Below, piece by piece: positions 1 through 8,565 of a stretch of 64,000 nucleotides of DNA. Numbering within the stretch: position 1 is the first letter of the stretch; the number at the start of each line of letters is the position of its first letter. The DNA is taken from contig NZ_SJKB01000017.1 of assembly GCF_004331465.1 (NCBI RefSeq), forward strand, positions 83,695 to 147,694. The letters run 5' to 3'. Below the pieces are notes generated by a model. The model searched no databases. It saw only the letters and a list, made by a program, of their open reading frames with translations, and was not told the origin of the DNA. The translations under genes and the position numbers were made by a program. This DNA is from Kribbella pittospori (GTDB lineage: Bacteria > Actinomycetota > Actinomycetes > Propionibacteriales > Kribbellaceae).

Positions 1-389
1 ATCAGCACCATCCCGAGGCAGGCGATCGCGATGCCGATGACCTGGGCCTTGCGCGGCCGCTCCCGCAGTACGGCGATCGCGAACAGGACCGTGAAGATCA
101 CCTGGCATTGCAGCACCAGCGACGACAGGCCGGCCGGGACGCCGTGGTCCATCGCGGTGAACAGCAGCCCGAACTTCGCCACTCCGAGTGCGAGACCGAC
201 TCCGACGACGTACCGCCAGGCGACCGGTGGACGGCCGAGCAGGAGGATCGCCGGGACCGCGGCGAAGAAGAAGCGCAGGGCGGAGAAGAGCAGCGGCGGG
301 AAGTCCTCGAGGCCGACCTCGATCACGACGAAGTTTACGCCCCAGACAACGACGACCGCGAGCGCGAGGAGCAGGTCACGAGGTTTCAT
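1..389 (-). CDS. EamA/DMT-family transporter (N-terminal part, runs off window)
   Basis: The minus strand reads from an ATG at 389 to the window edge with no stop, giving 129 residues of a hydrophobic protein. The start MKPRDLLLALAVVVVWGVNF and a later LRERP turn between helices are typical of EamA drug/metabolite exporters with ten membrane helices; about four are visible. Family members export amino acids or metabolites across the inner membrane; the substrate cannot be read here. It is divergent from the LysR gene starting at 463, with a 73-base gap, a common arrangement in which the regulator controls the exporter. Confidence 0.8.
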   Translation of the reverse strand, partial: MKPRDLLLALAVVVVWGVNFVVIEVGLEDFPPLLFSALRFFFAAVPAILLLGRPPVAWRYVVGVGLALGVAKFGLLFTAMDHGVPAGLSSLVLQCQVIFTVLFAIAVLRERPRKAQVIGIAIACLGMVL

Positions 390-462
390 GTGTTCCAGTC
401 TGGGTCGGCGTACACTTAAGGACCAGCACCGATTGCTACTGCCATCACTTTAGGAGTGCTGA

Positions 463-1371
463 ATGATGGATCTCGGCCGGCTCCGCGCTCTGCACGCCGT
501 CGCGCAGTACGGGTCGGTCAACCGCGCCGCCGAGGTGCTCGGCTACACGCCGTCGGCGGTGTCCCAGCAACTGACGAAACTGGAGCGCGAGACGCGGACG
601 ACGCTGATCGAGCGGCAGGGCCGCGGCATCGTCCTCACCGACGCCGCCCGGCAGTTGGCGTCGACCGCCGCGCGCATCCTCGAGCTGGTCGAGGACGCCG
701 AGCTGACGCTGGAAGAGCAACGTGGGCGAGCGATCGGCACGCTGAAGATCGCCGCATTCCCGACCGCCGCGCGAGGTTTGCTGCCGCATGCACTGGCGCG
801 TTTGATCAACGATCATCCCGGCCTGGATGTCCGGGTGACCGAGACCGATCCGTTCGAGGCTGTCGCCGCGGTCAGTCGCGGGGAGATCCACGTGGCAGTG
901 GTGCACGACTGGCAGAACACGCCGCTGAGCCTGCCGGAGGGACTGTCCCGGGTGAAGCTCGGGTCCGATCCGGCCGACGTCCTCGTCCCGGCGACGCATC
1001 GCCTGGCCGGCAAGGAGTCCGTGCGGGCGGAGGATCTGGTCGGCGAGCGATGGATCTGCCAACCGGTCGGTTCGATCTGTCACGAGTGGCTGGTCCGGAC
1101 GATGCGCCGGGCCGGCGTCGAGCCCGAGATCGCCTACTCGGTCGCGGAGTACCAGACCCAGTTGGCGATGCTTGCCCAAGGCATCGGCATCGGCCTGCTC
1201 CCCCGGCTCGGCCGAGGCACGCTCCCCGACGGCGTGGTCGTCGTACCGCTGCAGCCCGCCCCGAGCCGCCGCCTGTACGCCGTCTGGCGGGCCACGACCT
1301 CCCGCCGGCCCGCGATCGCCGTCACCCTGTCCACACTCGAGTCCGCCTGGCCTGCCCGTGACACCGCCTGA
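463..1371 (+). CDS. LysR-family transcriptional regulator
   Basis: This is a 302-residue DNA-binding regulator. Residues 1-60 form the LysR winged helix-turn-helix (RLRALHAVAQYGSVNRAAE, then TPSAVSQQLTKLE), followed by a substrate-binding-like effector domain from about residue 90. Length and layout are typical. The start at 463 has AGGAG about eight bases upstream; a second ATG at 466 is also possible. It is divergent from the EamA exporter gene at 389 and is its likely regulator (inference from arrangement). No effector can be inferred. Confidence 0.92.
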   Translation: MMDLGRLRALHAVAQYGSVNRAAEVLGYTPSAVSQQLTKLERETRTTLIERQGRGIVLTDAARQLASTAARILELVEDAELTLEEQRGRAIGTLKIAAFPTAARGLLPHALARLINDHPGLDVRVTETDPFEAVAAVSRGEIHVAVVHDWQNTPLSLPEGLSRVKLGSDPADVLVPATHRLAGKESVRAEDLVGERWICQPVGSICHEWLVRTMRRAGVEPEIAYSVAEYQTQLAMLAQGIGIGLLPRLGRGTLPDGVVVVPLQPAPSRRLYAVWRATTSRRPAIAVTLSTLESAWPARDTA

Positions 1372-1436
1372 TCGATTGCGATCCCCGCCCGACGCAGTAG
1401 GCCTTGACCAATCCCGGCATACCGGTCACCTGAGCC

Positions 1437-2300
1437 TCAGCTGGAGCCGACGAGGGCCTGGAGCTTCTTCTCGGTGTCCTCGTCGGCGGCGGTGTAGACG
1501 GTCGCCCGGAACTGCCCGAGCTGGGACAGCCACAGGTTGACCGGTTCGATCCGCAGTATGCCGGCCTCGGGATTCTCGAAGACCTTGATCCGGTTGCTCG
1601 GCGCGCCGACCTCGTACCGCTCCCACAACTCGGTGAACAGCTTCGACCCGGCGAGCAGCCGCTGGAGGAGATCCTGCCACGACGGCTCACCGAGATGGTC
1701 GGCCATCGCCGCCCGGAACCCGGCCACCATGTGCACCTTCATCGCCTCGGACTCGGCGAACGTGCACCGCCATTCGCGCGACACGAACGTCGCCCAGAGC
1801 ATGTTGCGCTCCTCGACCGGGATCTGCCGCAGGTCCAGCACCACCCGGCAGTAGGCCTCGTTGAACGCGAGGATGTCGTAGCGCGCACTCAGTACGACAG
1901 CCGGGTACGGCGAGACCGCGTCGAGCGTCCTCTGGACGGACGCGGGCAGGATCGCGCACTCACCGCGCGTCGGGCCGACCTGGAGCCCGGCCAGGGTGAA
2001 CAGATGATTGCGCTCCTGCCGGTCCAGCCGCAGCGTGTTCGCCAGCGCCTCCAGCACCTGCGCCGACACGTTGATGTCCCGCCCCTGCTCGAGCCACGTG
2101 TACCAGGTGACGCCGACCCCCGCCAGCAGCGCCACTTCTTCCCGCCGCAGTCCCGGCGTCCGGCGCCGGCCACCCGGCGCGAACCCGACCTCGTCCGGCC
2201 GGATCCGCTCCCGCCGGCTGCGCAGGAAGACGCCCAGCTCCCGCCGCTGCTCGCCTTTGTCGACGGCAGTTCTGTCGGTGGTCAATGGCAGGGTGGTCAT
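1437..2300 (-). CDS. XRE-family regulator with MmyB-like ligand domain
   Basis: This is a 287-residue regulator. Residues about 20-90 form a helix-turn-helix with the typical RRTPGLRREEVALLAGV and WYTWLEQGRDI motifs, followed by the C-terminal MmyB-like ligand-binding domain (RYDILAFNEAY, then RNMLWATF). This architecture is common in actinobacteria and often acts as a repressor of a neighbouring enzyme or efflux gene. It is divergent from the MFS pump at 2402, with a 101-base shared promoter region containing repeated GAGCCTGGT elements. Confidence 0.9.
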   Translation of the reverse strand: MTTLPLTTDRTAVDKGEQRRELGVFLRSRRERIRPDEVGFAPGGRRRTPGLRREEVALLAGVGVTWYTWLEQGRDINVSAQVLEALANTLRLDRQERNHLFTLAGLQVGPTRGECAILPASVQRTLDAVSPYPAVVLSARYDILAFNEAYCRVVLDLRQIPVEERNMLWATFVSREWRCTFAESEAMKVHMVAGFRAAMADHLGEPSWQDLLQRLLAGSKLFTELWERYEVGAPSNRIKVFENPEAGILRIEPVNLWLSQLGQFRATVYTAADEDTEKKLQALVGSS

Positions 2301-2322
2301 GTGGCCATGATGGCGCGAAGAG

Positions 2323-2379
2323 GAGCCTGGTGCCAGGTGCTGTCAATACCAGGATAACCAGGCTCTCACCACCAGGCTC
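2323..2379. promoter_or_regulatory. candidate operator elements between XRE and MFS genes
   Basis: The nine-base element GAGCCTGGT occurs at 2323-2331, and its inverted form ACCAGGCTC occurs at 2357-2365 and 2371-2379, all inside the divergent gap. A TTGACA-like hexamer lies on the minus strand at 2346-2341. An inverted arrangement in the shared control region suggests a binding site for the adjacent XRE regulator. This is inferred from position and symmetry. Confidence 0.4.
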
Positions 2380-2401
2380 CGAGCGCGCGCAGGCTGGAGG
2401 C

Positions 2402-3856
2402 ATGACAGACCAGCTCCAGGCCACCGCCACCGGTGTTCCCGCCCGGCCGCGTGCCGTCGCGTCACCCCTGGGCCCGGTGGCACTGACCACTCTCCTCTTC
2501 GGCGCCTTCCTGCCGATGCTCTCCTTCTTCATCATCAACGTCGCGCTGCCGGCCATCGGCTCGGACCTGCAGGCGACCTCTGGCGAACTCCAACTCGTCG
2601 TCGGCAGCTACGGCATCGCCAACGCCACCCTGCTCGTGGTCGGCGGCCGCCTCGGCGACGGGTTCGGCCGCAAGCGGCTGTTCCTGATCGGCCTGGCCGG
2701 TTTCACCGTGCTGTCGCTGATCTGCGCGATCGCTCCGACCATCGGCGTACTGCTGGCGGCTCGCGTCGTCCAGGGCGCCGCGGCCGCCGCCATGACGCCG
2801 CAGGTCCTCGCGTCGATCACCAGCCTGCTCACCGGCGAGCACCGCGCCCGCGCGATGGCCATGTTCGGTGTGGCCGGCGGTACCGCGGCCGCGCTCGGTC
2901 AGATCCTCGGCGGCGTGCTGGTCGAAGCTAATGTGTTCGGGCTGGGCTGGCGAGCCGTGTTCCTCGTCAACGTCCCGGTCGGCGTGCTGGCGGTCGCAGC
3001 GGCGATCCGGCTACTCCCGGAGACCAAGGCCGAGAAGGCACATCGGGTCGATCTCGTCGGCGCCGCTCTGCTCGCACTGGCCCTCGTCCTGCTGCTCCTG
3101 CCGCTCACCGAAGGACGACCGCTCGGCTGGCCGCTCTGGACCTGGCTCTGCCTGGCCGCGGTCATTCCGGCTGTGGCGCTGCTCGGCCTACACCAGCACA
3201 GGTCTGAGAAGTCGGGTCGCGCTCCGCTGATCCCGCCGACGGTTCTGCGGCTCCGCGCGATGCGACTCGGCCTGCTGCTCGCAAGCGCGTTCTTCACGAC
3301 CTTCGGCGGCTTCATGTTCGTCTTCGCGCTCGCCACACAGGGCGAGGCTCACATGTCTCCACTGGAAGGCGGTCTGAGCCTGTTGCCGCTGGCAGTCGGG
3401 TTCCTGATCACCTCGGTCTACGGTCCGCGGCTGCAGCAGCGGTACGGCGCCGGCCTGATCCTCCGCGGCTGGCTCATCCAGGCCGTCGGGTACGCCGTAC
3501 TGGCCGTCATCACTCTCGTGGCCTGGCCGGACGTGACGCCGTGGACCCTCGCCGTACCGATGCTGATCGCCGGCTTCGGCAGCGGACTGGTCATGGTGCC
3601 GCTCATCGGCGTCGTGGTCGGTCAGGTCCCGCCGGCGCAGGCCGGACTGGGCAGCGGCATCCTGCTCACCAGCCAGCAGACGACCCTCGCCTTCGGTGCA
3701 GCCATCGTCGGTACGGCGTACCTGGCCCTGGCGGGCACGTCCTGGGGACAGGGCGGAGCACTCGCCGCGGTGGCACTGAGCATCACCGTCGTCTCACTGC
3801 TGATGACGCCTGTCACGCACCGGCTGGGTTCACGCCCCAGTGGGACGGGAGCGTAA
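2402..3856 (+). CDS. MFS drug/metabolite efflux transporter (DHA2-like, about 14 TM)
   Basis: A 484-residue polytopic membrane protein. The motif-A-like loop GGRLGDGFGRKRLFL lies between helices 2 and 3, and the motif-C region G(V)AGGTAAALGQILGGVL follows; length and hydrophobic pattern fit the 14-helix DHA2 proton antiporters. The ATG at 2402 is chosen over an in-frame upstream start because GGAGG sits directly before it. It probably exports a toxic compound under control of the divergent XRE regulator. Its end overlaps the convergent pentapeptide-repeat gene by 44 bases. Confidence 0.9.
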   Translation: MTDQLQATATGVPARPRAVASPLGPVALTTLLFGAFLPMLSFFIINVALPAIGSDLQATSGELQLVVGSYGIANATLLVVGGRLGDGFGRKRLFLIGLAGFTVLSLICAIAPTIGVLLAARVVQGAAAAAMTPQVLASITSLLTGEHRARAMAMFGVAGGTAAALGQILGGVLVEANVFGLGWRAVFLVNVPVGVLAVAAAIRLLPETKAEKAHRVDLVGAALLALALVLLLLPLTEGRPLGWPLWTWLCLAAVIPAVALLGLHQHRSEKSGRAPLIPPTVLRLRAMRLGLLLASAFFTTFGGFMFVFALATQGEAHMSPLEGGLSLLPLAVGFLITSVYGPRLQQRYGAGLILRGWLIQAVGYAVLAVITLVAWPDVTPWTLAVPMLIAGFGSGLVMVPLIGVVVGQVPPAQAGLGSGILLTSQQTTLAFGAAIVGTAYLALAGTSWGQGGALAAVALSITVVSLLMTPVTHRLGSRPSGTGA

Positions 3857-4619
3857 CAGCGGCGGGGAGTTTGGTGGCACGGTCGCCGCGCGCGGCGTTG
3901 ACCTGAGCCTGGGTGAGGAACATCGCCCCGGTCAGGTCGGCGCCGCGCAGGTCCGCGTCGCGGAGATCCGCGCCGATCAGGTCCGCCTGCCGGAGATCGG
4001 CGTCGCGCAGGTCGGCGCCGATCAGGTAGGCACCGCGCAGGTTCGCCTTCGCGAGATCTGCACCGCGGAGGTTCTTACCCATCAGGTCGGCGCCGCGGCG
4101 CTCCTTCTTCTTGCTCTGCTTGCCGCGCACGAGCTGGCTGGTCTTCAGGAGCAGTTCGTTGACCAAGGCCCGTTCCGCGATCACGTCGACCTTCGTCAGG
4201 TCCGCAGTACTGGCCACACTCTCGACGCGCTCGATCGCCGCCAGGATCTCGGCATCGAACGCCTTGTATTCAAGGGCTTCCGTGAGATACCAGAGCAGCT
4301 CGTGGAGCTGGCGGAGGATCGGCAACGCGGCGAACATCTCCTGGCCTGGCTGTTCGCGCCAGCTCTTCCCGGCGCGGCGGGAGATCTCCTGACCGGCACC
4401 GAAGCAGTCGTAGACCGTGCAGCCCTGGAAGCCCTTCGACCGCAGCTTGCTGTGGATCGTGCAGCGGAAGTCGTCACTGAGATTGGGACACGCCTCACCG
4501 GCGGGCTTGTCGATCGCGAAGTCCGCGGACCTGCTGAACGTCAGCGCGACGCAGCAGAGGCCGAAGCAGTTGTTGCAGTCGGCCCTGAGATCTGCTCTGC
4601 GGTCAGTTTTGTTCGGCAA
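3813..4619 (-). CDS. pentapeptide-repeat protein with N-terminal Cys cluster
   Basis: The N-terminal third holds a cysteine cluster (CNNCFGLCC, then further Cys in DDFRCTIH, GFQGCTVYDC) resembling the zinc/iron-chelating YkgJ-like fold. The C-terminal part, about 60 residues, is a run of A(D/N)Lxx pentads (RGADLAKANLRGAYLIGADL) forming a right-handed beta helix. Function is unknown; pentapeptide proteins mostly act as scaffolds or DNA mimics. A TTG start at 4619 overlapping the prfB stop by 17 bases gives 268 residues; an ATG at 4688 in the same frame would give 291 but overlaps prfB more. The start is uncertain. Confidence 0.75.
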   Translation of the reverse strand: MPNKTDRRADLRADCNNCFGLCCVALTFSRSADFAIDKPAGEACPNLSDDFRCTIHSKLRSKGFQGCTVYDCFGAGQEISRRAGKSWREQPGQEMFAALPILRQLHELLWYLTEALEYKAFDAEILAAIERVESVASTADLTKVDVIAERALVNELLLKTSQLVRGKQSKKKERRGADLMGKNLRGADLAKANLRGAYLIGADLRDADLRQADLIGADLRDADLRGADLTGAMFLTQAQVNAARGDRATKLPAAVTLPSHWGVNPAGA

Positions 4620-5730
4620 CCGTCTGGCCGGTGCGGCGCCAGCGGATGCCGGCCTCGATGAAGTCGTCGATCTCACCGTCGAAGACACCGGAGGTGTTGC
4701 CGGACTCGTACTGCGTGCGGAGGTCCTTCACCATCTGGTACGGGTGCAGCACGTACGACCGCATCTGGTCACCCCACGAGCCCTGCACGTCACCGCGCAG
4801 TGCGTCGATCTGGGCCCGCTCCTCGGCCTTCTTCAGCGCCAGCAGCTTGGCCTTCAGGATCACCATCGCGCTGGCCTTGTTCTGCAGCTGGGACTTCTCG
4901 TTCTGGCAGGAGACCACGGTGCCGGTCGGGATGTGTGTGATCCGCACCGCCGAGTCGGTGGTGTTGACGCTCTGGCCACCCGGGCCGGACGAGCGGTACA
5001 CGTCGATCCGCAGTTCCTCTTCGGGAACGTCGATCTCGTCGGTCTGCTCGAGCACCGGAACCACCTCGACCGCGGCGAACGAGGTCTGCCGGCGGCCCTG
5101 GTTGTCGAACGGCGAGATCCGCACCAGCCGGTGCGTACCCGACTCCACACTCAGCGTGCCGTAGGCGTACGGCGCCTTGACCCCGAACGTGGTCGACTTG
5201 AGCCCGGCCTCTTCGGCGTACGACGTGTCGTAGACCTCGGTCGGGTAGCCGTGCCGCTCGGCCCAGCGCAGGTACATCCGCTGCAGCATCTCGGCGAAGT
5301 CGGCCGCGTCCACTCCGCCCGCGCCGGACCGGATCGTCACCAGCGCCTCGCGCTCGTCGTACTCACCGGACAGCAGAGTGCGGACCTCGAGGGACTGGAT
5401 CGCCTTGCTCAGCGAGCCGATCTCCTTCTCCGCCTCCGCCATACTGTCGGCGTCGTTCTCTTCCCGGCCGAGCTCGACCAGTACGCCGAGGTCGTCGACC
5501 CGGCTGCGCAGCGCGGTCACCCGCTCCACGTCCGCTTGCAGGCTGGACAGCCGCGACGTCACCTTCTGCGCGTTCGCCTGGTCGTCCCACAGGTCCGGCG
5601 CGGCGACCTGCTCACCGAGGTCGGCGATCTCCCGGCGCAGAGCGTCGAGATCGAGCACCTTCTCGATCGAGGTCAGCGTCGCGTCGAGCTGCTTGAGCTC
5701 CGCGTCAAAATCCAGTCCAGCCACAACCAA
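4603..5730 (-). CDS. prfB: peptide chain release factor 2
   Basis: A 375-residue class I release factor that terminates translation at UGA and UAA. Visible features are the RF2 tripeptide anticodon SPF in VRISPFDNQGRR, the catalytic GGQ in SSGPGGQSVNTTD for peptidyl-tRNA hydrolysis, and the N-terminal helical domain. Length is normal. The gene is read in one uninterrupted frame, so the programmed +1 frameshift that autoregulates prfB in E. coli and many bacteria is absent here. The start ATG at 5730 is the first plausible one. Confidence 0.97.
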   Translation of the reverse strand: MVVAGLDFDAELKQLDATLTSIEKVLDLDALRREIADLGEQVAAPDLWDDQANAQKVTSRLSSLQADVERVTALRSRVDDLGVLVELGREENDADSMAEAEKEIGSLSKAIQSLEVRTLLSGEYDEREALVTIRSGAGGVDAADFAEMLQRMYLRWAERHGYPTEVYDTSYAEEAGLKSTTFGVKAPYAYGTLSVESGTHRLVRISPFDNQGRRQTSFAAVEVVPVLEQTDEIDVPEEELRIDVYRSSGPGGQSVNTTDSAVRITHIPTGTVVSCQNEKSQLQNKASAMVILKAKLLALKKAEERAQIDALRGDVQGSWGDQMRSYVLHPYQMVKDLRTQYESGNTSGVFDGEIDDFIEAGIRWRRTGQTVAEQN

Positions 5731-5742
5731 GCAGCCTACCTG

Positions 5743-6375
5743 CTAGGCGGTAGTTGCCGGTAAGGCGAGGCCGTGACGGAGTACTCCGAACACCTCGGCG
5801 ACCGCTCTTTCCAACTCTGCTTGGGCTTGCTGCACCTGATCCGCGGACGCTTCGTCGGGCAGGAGCCGCATCAGCTGTTCTTCCAGGACCTTCTGCGCGG
5901 CGGCGAACTGAGCCGCGATCAAACGGTTTCTGAGGTACTGCCCCGGATTCCGTTCGTCGAGGGCTTCGGTGAGCGAGGTCTCCATCTCCGCGGCGTTCAG
6001 CCGGCGACGGGCCAGCAGGGCGGGGCTGCTCTCGATCGTCCGGACGAACTGCTTCCAGGTCGCCAGATGCCCGACCTCGAACCGCTCCCGGGTCTCGGAC
6101 AGGTACGCCGCCTCCAGCACATTCACCGGATCCGCCCCAGCCGGCGCCTCCCGGACCGCGCGGGCAGGCCCCGTCCACCAGCCCGGCTCGTCGAAGAACA
6201 GATCCTCCTTGGCCGGGAAGTGATTGAACACCGTCTGTACGGCGACGTCCGCCGCGCGCGCCACCTCGGCGACCGTCACCGCGTCGAAGCCACGCTCGAG
6301 GAACAGCGTGGTCGCGACATCCGAGATGGCCTGCCGCGTCTGCTGCTTCTTCCGCTCCCGCCGCCCGGTCTCCAT
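5743..6375 (-). CDS. TetR-family transcriptional regulator
   Basis: A 210-residue repressor. Residues about 8-55 are the TetR helix-turn-helix (RQAISDVATTLFLERGFDAV, then VAEVARAADVAVQTVFNHF), and the rest is a variable helical ligand domain. It is divergent from an NmrA-like oxidoreductase at 6447; the 71-base gap contains the palindrome TGTAGTCACTACA, a plausible operator. Probably controls itself and the oxidoreductase; the inducer is unknown. Confidence 0.9.
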   Translation of the reverse strand: METGRRERKKQQTRQAISDVATTLFLERGFDAVTVAEVARAADVAVQTVFNHFPAKEDLFFDEPGWWTGPARAVREAPAGADPVNVLEAAYLSETRERFEVGHLATWKQFVRTIESSPALLARRRLNAAEMETSLTEALDERNPGQYLRNRLIAAQFAAAQKVLEEQLMRLLPDEASADQVQQAQAELERAVAEVFGVLRHGLALPATTA

Positions 6376-6416
6376 TGGACAGAGCGTAGGGCATCCTGTT
6401 TTACTTCATCCAATCT

Positions 6417-6429
6417 TGTAGTCACTACA
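6417..6429. promoter_or_regulatory. 13-bp palindrome, candidate TetR operator
   Basis: TGTAGT-C-ACTACA is an exact inverted repeat around one central base, lying in the AT-richest part of the 71-base gap between the TetR gene and the divergent NmrA-like gene. TetR repressors bind such short palindromes overlapping both promoters. Assignment rests on symmetry and position. Confidence 0.55.
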
Positions 6430-6446
6430 TTTTTGGAGCCAACCCA

Positions 6447-7247
6447 ATGACGATTCTCGTCACCGGCGGCCGCGGCACGATCGCCCGCGCCATCACCGCC
6501 GGCCTGACCGCCGCCGGCCACGACGTCCGCGTCGCCTCTCGCCAACCCTCCGCCGTCGGACCTGCTGCGGTCAGCGATGCGGACGACCCGGCACCTGCAC
6601 TGCGCGGCATCAGCCAGGTCTTCCTGTACTCCGATCCGTCGTCGGCGCCGACGTTCGTCGCGGCGGCCGAGGCGGCCGGCGTCAAACAGGTGGTCTTGCT
6701 GTCGTCGCTCTCCTCACAGGGCGGTCCAGACGACCCGCACGCGAAGACCGAGCGCGTGATCGGCAGCGGCTCGTACGCGACGACGTACTTGCGACCCGGT
6801 GCGTTCATGAGCAACGCGCGGTTCTGGTCGCATCAGTTCCGCGCGACCGGGCAGATCCGGCTGCCGTACCTCGATGCCGAGGAGGCGCCGATCCATGAGC
6901 AGGACATCGCCGATGCCGCGATCCGTGTGCTCCTCGACGGACCGGGTCACGGCCACGACGGTTGTGGCTATCCGATGACCGGACCGTCGTCGATGACGCG
7001 ACGCCATCAGATCTCTGTGATCACCGAAGTCACCGGTGCTGCGATCGAGGCGGTCGATCTGACGCCCGACGAGGCCCGCGCCGAGATGCGGATGCGCGAC
7101 GCCGGCCAGCGGGAGACGTTGCTCGCCTACTGGGCGTCTCGCGTGGGCGTTCCCCAGCCGATCGAAACCGGCGTCGAGCTCCTGACCGCCCGCTCCGGCC
7201 GGAGCTGGACCACCTGGCTGACCGACAACCCGGGGCTGTTTACCTAG
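6447..7247 (+). CDS. NmrA-like NAD(P)-binding oxidoreductase
   Basis: A 266-residue Rossmann-fold protein of the atypical SDR/NmrA type. The N-terminus MTILVTGGRGTIARAITAGL is the dinucleotide-binding glycine motif. VVLLSSLSSQ follows strand four, without a clear YxxxK catalytic pair, as usual for NmrA-type proteins that act as redox sensors or quinone/aldehyde reductases. It is divergent from the TetR gene and probably its target. Its stop lies inside a 22-base tandem duplication shared with the convergent SDR gene. Confidence 0.85.
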   Translation: MTILVTGGRGTIARAITAGLTAAGHDVRVASRQPSAVGPAAVSDADDPAPALRGISQVFLYSDPSSAPTFVAAAEAAGVKQVVLLSSLSSQGGPDDPHAKTERVIGSGSYATTYLRPGAFMSNARFWSHQFRATGQIRLPYLDAEEAPIHEQDIADAAIRVLLDGPGHGHDGCGYPMTGPSSMTRRHQISVITEVTGAAIEAVDLTPDEARAEMRMRDAGQRETLLAYWASRVGVPQPIETGVELLTARSGRSWTTWLTDNPGLFT

Positions 7248-7283
7248 GGCAGGATCGAGTCTTACCTAGGGCAGGATCGAGTC
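7240..7283. repeat. 22-bp perfect tandem duplication at a convergent gene junction
   Basis: Positions 7240-7261 and 7262-7283 are identical 22-base units. Each carries CCTAGG, which reads as a TAG stop on both strands. The plus-strand NmrA-like gene uses the stop in the first copy, and the minus-strand SDR gene uses the stop in the second. A simple slippage duplication would explain it; before it, the two stop codons would have overlapped. Confidence 0.9.
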
Positions 7284-8060
7284 GATGTAGCCGCCGTCGA
7301 CGCGGACCGCGCCGCCCGTGGTGGCGGAGGCGAGGTCGGAGCTGAGGTAGACGACCAGATTGCCGATCTCCGGCGGCTCGATCAGACGCTGGATGAGCGA
7401 GTGCGGCCGGTGCTCCTTCATGAACTGGCGTTGGGCCTCGTCCCACGGCAGGTCGTCACCGACCAACTCGTGCACGAAGTCCTCGACACCCGGGGTGTGC
7501 GTCGGGCCGGCCATCACCGAGTTCACCGTCACACCGGTCCCTGCGGCGGCCTTCGCGTAGCCCCGGGTCACCGCGAGCAGAGCCGTCTTCGTCATCCCGT
7601 AGTGCACCATCTCCAGCGGCGTCACCACCGCCGAGTCACTCGCGATGTTCATCACCCGGCCGAAGCCGCGGTCCATCATTCCCGGCAGATACGTCCGGAT
7701 CAGCCGGACCGCGGACAGCACGTTCACCTCGAAGTACCGGCGCCACTCGTCGTCGTCGATCTCCAGCACCGGCTTGGCCCCGAAGATGCCGAGGTTGTTG
7801 ACCAGAATGTCCAGTTCGCCGACCTGATCCCGCAGTACGTCGGCGCCTTCGGCCGAGGCGAGGTCGGCCGCGATCGCCGTCACGTCGGCGTCCGGCACCT
7901 CCCTGCGGACCTGATCCGCGGCCGCCTGGGTCTTCTCCTGGCCGCGGCCGTTCACCACCACTGCCGCACCTGCTCGCGCCAGTTCGGTGGCGATGGCCAG
8001 TCCGATCCCCTGGCTCGATCCCGACACCAGCGCCCGCCGTCCGTTCAGCTCGATCTTCAT
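7266..8060 (-). CDS. SDR-family oxidoreductase
   Basis: A 264-residue classical short-chain dehydrogenase. The cofactor motif is SGSSQGIGLAIA (residues about 13-24), NNLG is at strand four, the catalytic Ser lies in NIASDSAVV and the YxxxK pair in VHYGMTKTALL. It ends in VRVDGGYIDSILP, typical of the family. It reduces or oxidises an alcohol/carbonyl with NAD(P)H; the substrate is not predictable. It converges with the NmrA-like gene and has no clear operon partner. Confidence 0.9.
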   Translation of the reverse strand: MKIELNGRRALVSGSSQGIGLAIATELARAGAAVVVNGRGQEKTQAAADQVRREVPDADVTAIAADLASAEGADVLRDQVGELDILVNNLGIFGAKPVLEIDDDEWRRYFEVNVLSAVRLIRTYLPGMMDRGFGRVMNIASDSAVVTPLEMVHYGMTKTALLAVTRGYAKAAAGTGVTVNSVMAGPTHTPGVEDFVHELVGDDLPWDEAQRQFMKEHRPHSLIQRLIEPPEIGNLVVYLSSDLASATTGGAVRVDGGYIDSILP

Positions 8061-8127
8061 TCCCCCATGGTGCCCAGCCTGCCGATTCCCGCACGCGACG
8101 CCCCACCGATGCGGGCGCGAAAGCGCC

Positions 8128-8565
8128 TCAGCGGACCGGCACGATCGCGGCCGCCTCGGACGCGATGTCGGCGTCTCCCTGCCAGCCGGGCGGCTTGAAC
8201 GGCAGGTCCACCGACGATGTCAGCCGCACCGTCACCGTCGTACCGGCGACGTCGGCCGACCAGTCCAGCCCCTCGAATCGGTTGCTCGCGGCAACCTGGT
8301 CCAGGTATTCGGCTGCCAGCCGACGGGCCTGCTCCGGGTCGAACTCGGCGTTCCCATCCGCCGCAGGTTGCGTGTAGATCGCCGCGAGCCCGTTCGCCGC
8401 GGCCAGTACGGCGCCGTCCGCGGTCGCGTCGAGGTCACGACGTACCAGGAACACCTTGGAGATGTCGGTCACCACGACGATCATCAGCAGGATGATCGCG
8501 GTGAAGCCGATGATGAGAACGGTCATCTGACCCTGCTCACCCTGTTGCCGTCGGCATCCGTTCAT
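8128..8565 (-). CDS. TadG-like pilus assembly protein
   Basis: A 145-residue protein with one N-terminal membrane helix (QMTVLIIGFTAIILLMIVVV) preceded by EQG, then RRDLDATADGAVLAAANGLA. This is the N-terminal TadG/Flp-pilus-assembly signature in which a pilin-like helix anchors an extracytoplasmic domain. The last gene of the tad operon; its ATG overlaps the stop of the upstream TadE-like gene (ATGA), indicating coupled translation. Shorter than full TadG, which usually adds a VWA domain. Confidence 0.8.
   Translation of the reverse strand: MNGCRRQQGEQGQMTVLIIGFTAIILLMIVVVTDISKVFLVRRDLDATADGAVLAAANGLAAIYTQPAADGNAEFDPEQARRLAAEYLDQVAASNRFEGLDWSADVAGTTVTVRLTSSVDLPFKPPGWQGDADIASEAAAIVPVR

Noticed and set aside
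4603..5730. Programmed +1 frameshift in prfB
   Set aside because: The gene is open in one frame from start to stop with full-length domains, so no frameshift is needed.
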